DNA of 7,466 nt from Ruminococcaceae bacterium UBA1244 (GTDB taxonomy: Bacteria > Bacillota > Clostridia > Oscillospirales > Acutalibacteraceae): positions 1-7,466 of the forward strand of contig DBWG01000009.1 of the NCBI GenBank assembly GCA_002308635.1, given 5' to 3'. Below are positions 5,901-7,466 of the stretch, piece after piece. Position 1 is the first letter of the stretch, and each line of letters starts with the position of its first letter. Under the pieces are notes generated by a model. The model had not been told where the DNA came from and searched no databases. It saw only the letters and a list, made by a program, of their open reading frames with translations. Both the position numbers and the translations under genes were made by a program.

Positions 5901-6689
5901 TCATATTTCCGGTGAAAAGCTTCCGGTAAGCTTATAAATTTGCAGATATAAAAACGCAGCTCTGTATTTGTAATAATTCAGCATCGAAGCATCGACCTCA
6001 AGCAGTCCCGCCGAACCGTCGCTTTCAAATGCCTCTCGGAAACGTTCTTCCGCTTCTCCAACAGAAGCCTTCCAGTTCATTTCAGACTCATAAAGCTTTT
6101 CACGCTCTGTCGGATACTCTTCAAGAAGCACATACAGCTTTTCGTAAGACGCACCCTCCTGAGCCTTCCACTTGTTACCGTAATCCTGTGCAAGATTGCG
6201 CATATCCATTATGGTCTCACATTCCATAGCATCAAGCTTATACTGCTTGTCGGTCTCATTCTCTTCAAAAAGCCTGTTGAACTCATCGTTGTCAGTAAAA
6301 TGATGGGGATCCTGATAATCCTTTTCGGATGTGTCATCCTCAAACACATATTCCTGCACGTAGCTTTGCTCAGAGACCTCCTCCGAGCTTTCCGCAGAAC
6401 TCTCCTCTATGCTTTCCTCAGAGCTTTCCTGAGAGGATTCCTCCGGTTCAGATGATCCTTCATCACTGCTTTCTGCGGAAATTTCAGACGTAACATCAGA
6501 CGAGGACTCATCCTGATGTGAAGTTTCTGATACCTCTTCGCTTTCCTCAGCCGAAACTACAGTATCCGATACATTCTTTGATGTGCTGTCCTGCTTTTTG
6601 CTGTCTCCGCCAGAGGTGCAGGCAGATAATATTGATGATAATAACACAACAGAAGCCAGAATAACTATAACAGCCTTGTTAGTTTTCAT
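5901..6689 (-). CDS. Lipoprotein with Ser/Glu-rich linker and a possible LprI-like (DUF1311) C-terminal domain
   Basis: 262 residues. An in-frame ATG at 6842 would add 51 residues, but that extension runs through the promoter at 6736-6764 and overlaps the M14 gene. From 6689 the protein starts with a classic lipoprotein signal (MKTNKAVIVILASVV) and lipobox LSAC (C24). Residues 25-109 are a low-complexity, strongly acidic Ser/Glu linker with ESSEE-type repeats, probably a flexible spacer out through the wall. Residues about 130-262 form a helical domain with Trp at 206 (SEMNWKASV), a GSAG motif (225-228) and YKYRAAFLYL (240-249). These weakly recall the lysozyme-inhibitor LprI/DUF1311 family, although the usual paired cysteines are not evident (C157 alone), so the assignment is tentative. 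The ribosome site is weak (AAAGAG). The gene leads a two-lipoprotein operon and follows an M14 cell-wall-type peptidase gene. Confidence 0.85.
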   Translation of the reverse strand: MKTNKAVIVILASVVLLSSILSACTSGGDSKKQDSTSKNVSDTVVSAEESEEVSETSHQDESSSDVTSEISAESSDEGSSEPEESSQESSEESIEESSAESSEEVSEQSYVQEYVFEDDTSEKDYQDPHHFTDNDEFNRLFEENETDKQYKLDAMECETIMDMRNLAQDYGNKWKAQEGASYEKLYVLLEEYPTEREKLYESEMNWKASVGEAEERFREAFESDGSAGLLEVDASMLNYYKYRAAFLYLQIYKLTGSFSPEI

Positions 6690-6735
6690 AAAAACAACTC
6701 TTTCAAAAATAATTCGGAAAACCGATATAGGAAAA

Positions 6736-6764
6736 ATTATAACACAGTCTGACGGATTTATCAA
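6736..6764 (-). promoter_or_regulatory. Near-consensus sigma-A promoter of the lipoprotein operon
   Basis: On the - strand, TTGATA (6764-6759, five of six consensus bases) is followed by exactly 17 bases and then a perfect TATAAT (6741-6736). Transcription should start near 6729, about 40 bases before the ATG at 6689. The promoter lies in the 97-bp gap between the M14 gene stop and the lipoprotein start. It also shows that the longer reading frame starting at 6842 is not the real start. No terminator is visible between the M14 stop and this promoter, so some read-through from the M14 gene is possible. Confidence 0.88.
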
Positions 6765-6786
6765 GGCGCTATCGGAATATTTATCC

Positions 6787-7466
6787 TCACAAAACAACGG
6801 CAAGAACAAGCATTTCACGGATATTTCTGTAGATATTGTCAAGCTCGCTGACCGGCAGAGGATTTTTGCCCTTTCCGATCTCTATCGTAAATGCAGGACG
6901 GCGGAATTTTTCAACAAACCAGTCCTTGAACCCGCCTCCGCAGGCAAGACCCTCCGGACTGCTGACGGAATAGCCGCTCGAACAGGAAAGTATCTTTGCC
7001 ATTTTGAGAGCTTCGGGGTCTTTGTAAGAGCCAAAATCCCAATATATCTCCTCTCCCTGACTATGAAAAGCCAGCGCATGGGCAATATGTCCGGTACGGC
7101 AGTATGAAGCGATAGTCCGGCTTTCAGGCTCGCTCTCAGGAAAATCTCCGCCGAATCTTGTTGGTGCGGGAGATGTGATGCCGCTTTTAAGCTCGGAGCT
7201 TTTGAGAGACTCCCAGCCTGCCGAAAAGTTGTGATTGATGTCAACACCCGCCGCATTTGCCTGCCATACGGCAGTATCACCGCAGCAGGCTGTTTCTACG
7301 ATACTGCGGTACTCTCCGGCACTGCGAGACCCGTGTATCTGTATCTCAACACCGTCCGGGTTCACACACGGCACAACGGCAAGTCCACGTCTGTTGAGAA
7401 AAGCCCCCACCTTTACTCCGCACATACTCTTTCCCGACATAACGGCCGCACACAGTTCATCAACGA
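6787..7466 (-). CDS. M14-family zinc peptidase, probably peptidoglycan stem-peptide endopeptidase (5' truncated)
   Basis: The frame is open through the window edge, so about 226 C-terminal residues are present and the first zinc-ligand pair (HxxE) is off-window. Residues below are numbered from the Met codon at 7440. NPDG (27-30), a Trp-plus-GVDINHNF segment (59-72), the PESEPESR segment (101-108), the zinc-ligand region LAFHSQGE with H126, and the catalytic glutamate E187 in FTIEIGKG match the M14 fold in order. The segment GGGFKDWFVEKF and the ending GKGKNPLP are typical of the gamma-D-glutamyl-meso-diaminopimelate endopeptidase group, which trims peptidoglycan peptides, rather than of digestive carboxypeptidases. 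At the position of carboxypeptidase Arg145 (NRN) this protein has His70 (NHN), arguing against strict C-terminal carboxylate recognition. Because the N-terminus is missing, a signal peptide or LysM domains cannot be checked. It lies upstream of two lipoprotein genes. Confidence 0.87.
   Translation of the reverse strand, partial: VDELCAAVMSGKSMCGVKVGAFLNRRGLAVVPCVNPDGVEIQIHGSRSAGEYRSIVETACCGDTAVWQANAAGVDINHNFSAGWESLKSSELKSGITSPAPTRFGGDFPESEPESRTIASYCRTGHIAHALAFHSQGEEIYWDFGSYKDPEALKMAKILSCSSGYSVSSPEGLACGGGFKDWFVEKFRRPAFTIEIGKGKNPLPVSELDNIYRNIREMLVLAVVL

Noticed and set aside
6690..6842. 51-residue N-terminal extension of the Ser/Glu lipoprotein
   Set aside because: It covers a near-consensus promoter and overlaps the M14 gene; the ATG at 6689 starts directly at a lipoprotein signal sequence.
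6583..7107. 174-codon frame on the + strand
   Set aside because: It is antisense to the lipoprotein start, its promoter and the M14 gene, all of which are well supported.

Overview
The window looks like chromosomal DNA from a gut or rumen Clostridia, most likely a Ruminococcus-like member of the Oscillospiraceae. The basis is indirect: moderate GC, Gram-positive style AGGAGG-type ribosome sites, an SOS repressor of the LexA type, a BspA-like leucine-rich-repeat surface protein, a Gx/Hpre_diP_synt_I membrane protein, and palindromic intergenic repeats of a kind familiar from gut Clostridia. No rRNA, tRNA, CRISPR array, transposase or phage gene was seen.

Layout. The left edge holds the lysine-rich tail of an unidentified protein and a strong intrinsic terminator. 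A roughly 230-base gap follows, ending in a clear sigma-A-type promoter that drives a two-component system on the + strand: an OmpR-family response regulator and an overlapping membrane histidine kinase. A bidirectional terminator at about 2255-2316 separates this operon from everything to its right, all of which lies on the - strand.

Read in its own direction (right to left), the - strand half starts with a truncated M14 zinc peptidase. Its best resemblance is to gamma-D-glutamyl-diamino acid endopeptidases that cut peptidoglycan stem peptides. Next come a near-consensus promoter and two lipoprotein genes 19 bp apart. A 229-bp intergenic stretch follows, built of direct repeats and hairpins. 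Then come lexA, a 573-residue LRR membrane protein, and a small Gx-family integral membrane protein whose start overlaps the LRR gene by 20 bp.

How they may work together. The sensor kinase and regulator are a self-contained signalling pair with no target visible here. The M14 peptidase and two lipoproteins could form an envelope-related neighbourhood, but only adjacency supports this. lexA, the LRR gene and the Gx gene are close enough to share a transcript, which would put an envelope protein downstream of the SOS repressor. No canonical Gram-positive SOS box is visible upstream of lexA, and that upstream region is occupied by repeats. The window is mostly ordinary core and accessory chromosome. 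The most notable items are the repeat-packed lexA leader, the lexA-LRR-Gx arrangement, and an Arg-to-His change at a key substrate-binding position of the M14 peptidase. I found no convincing new defence or mobile system.
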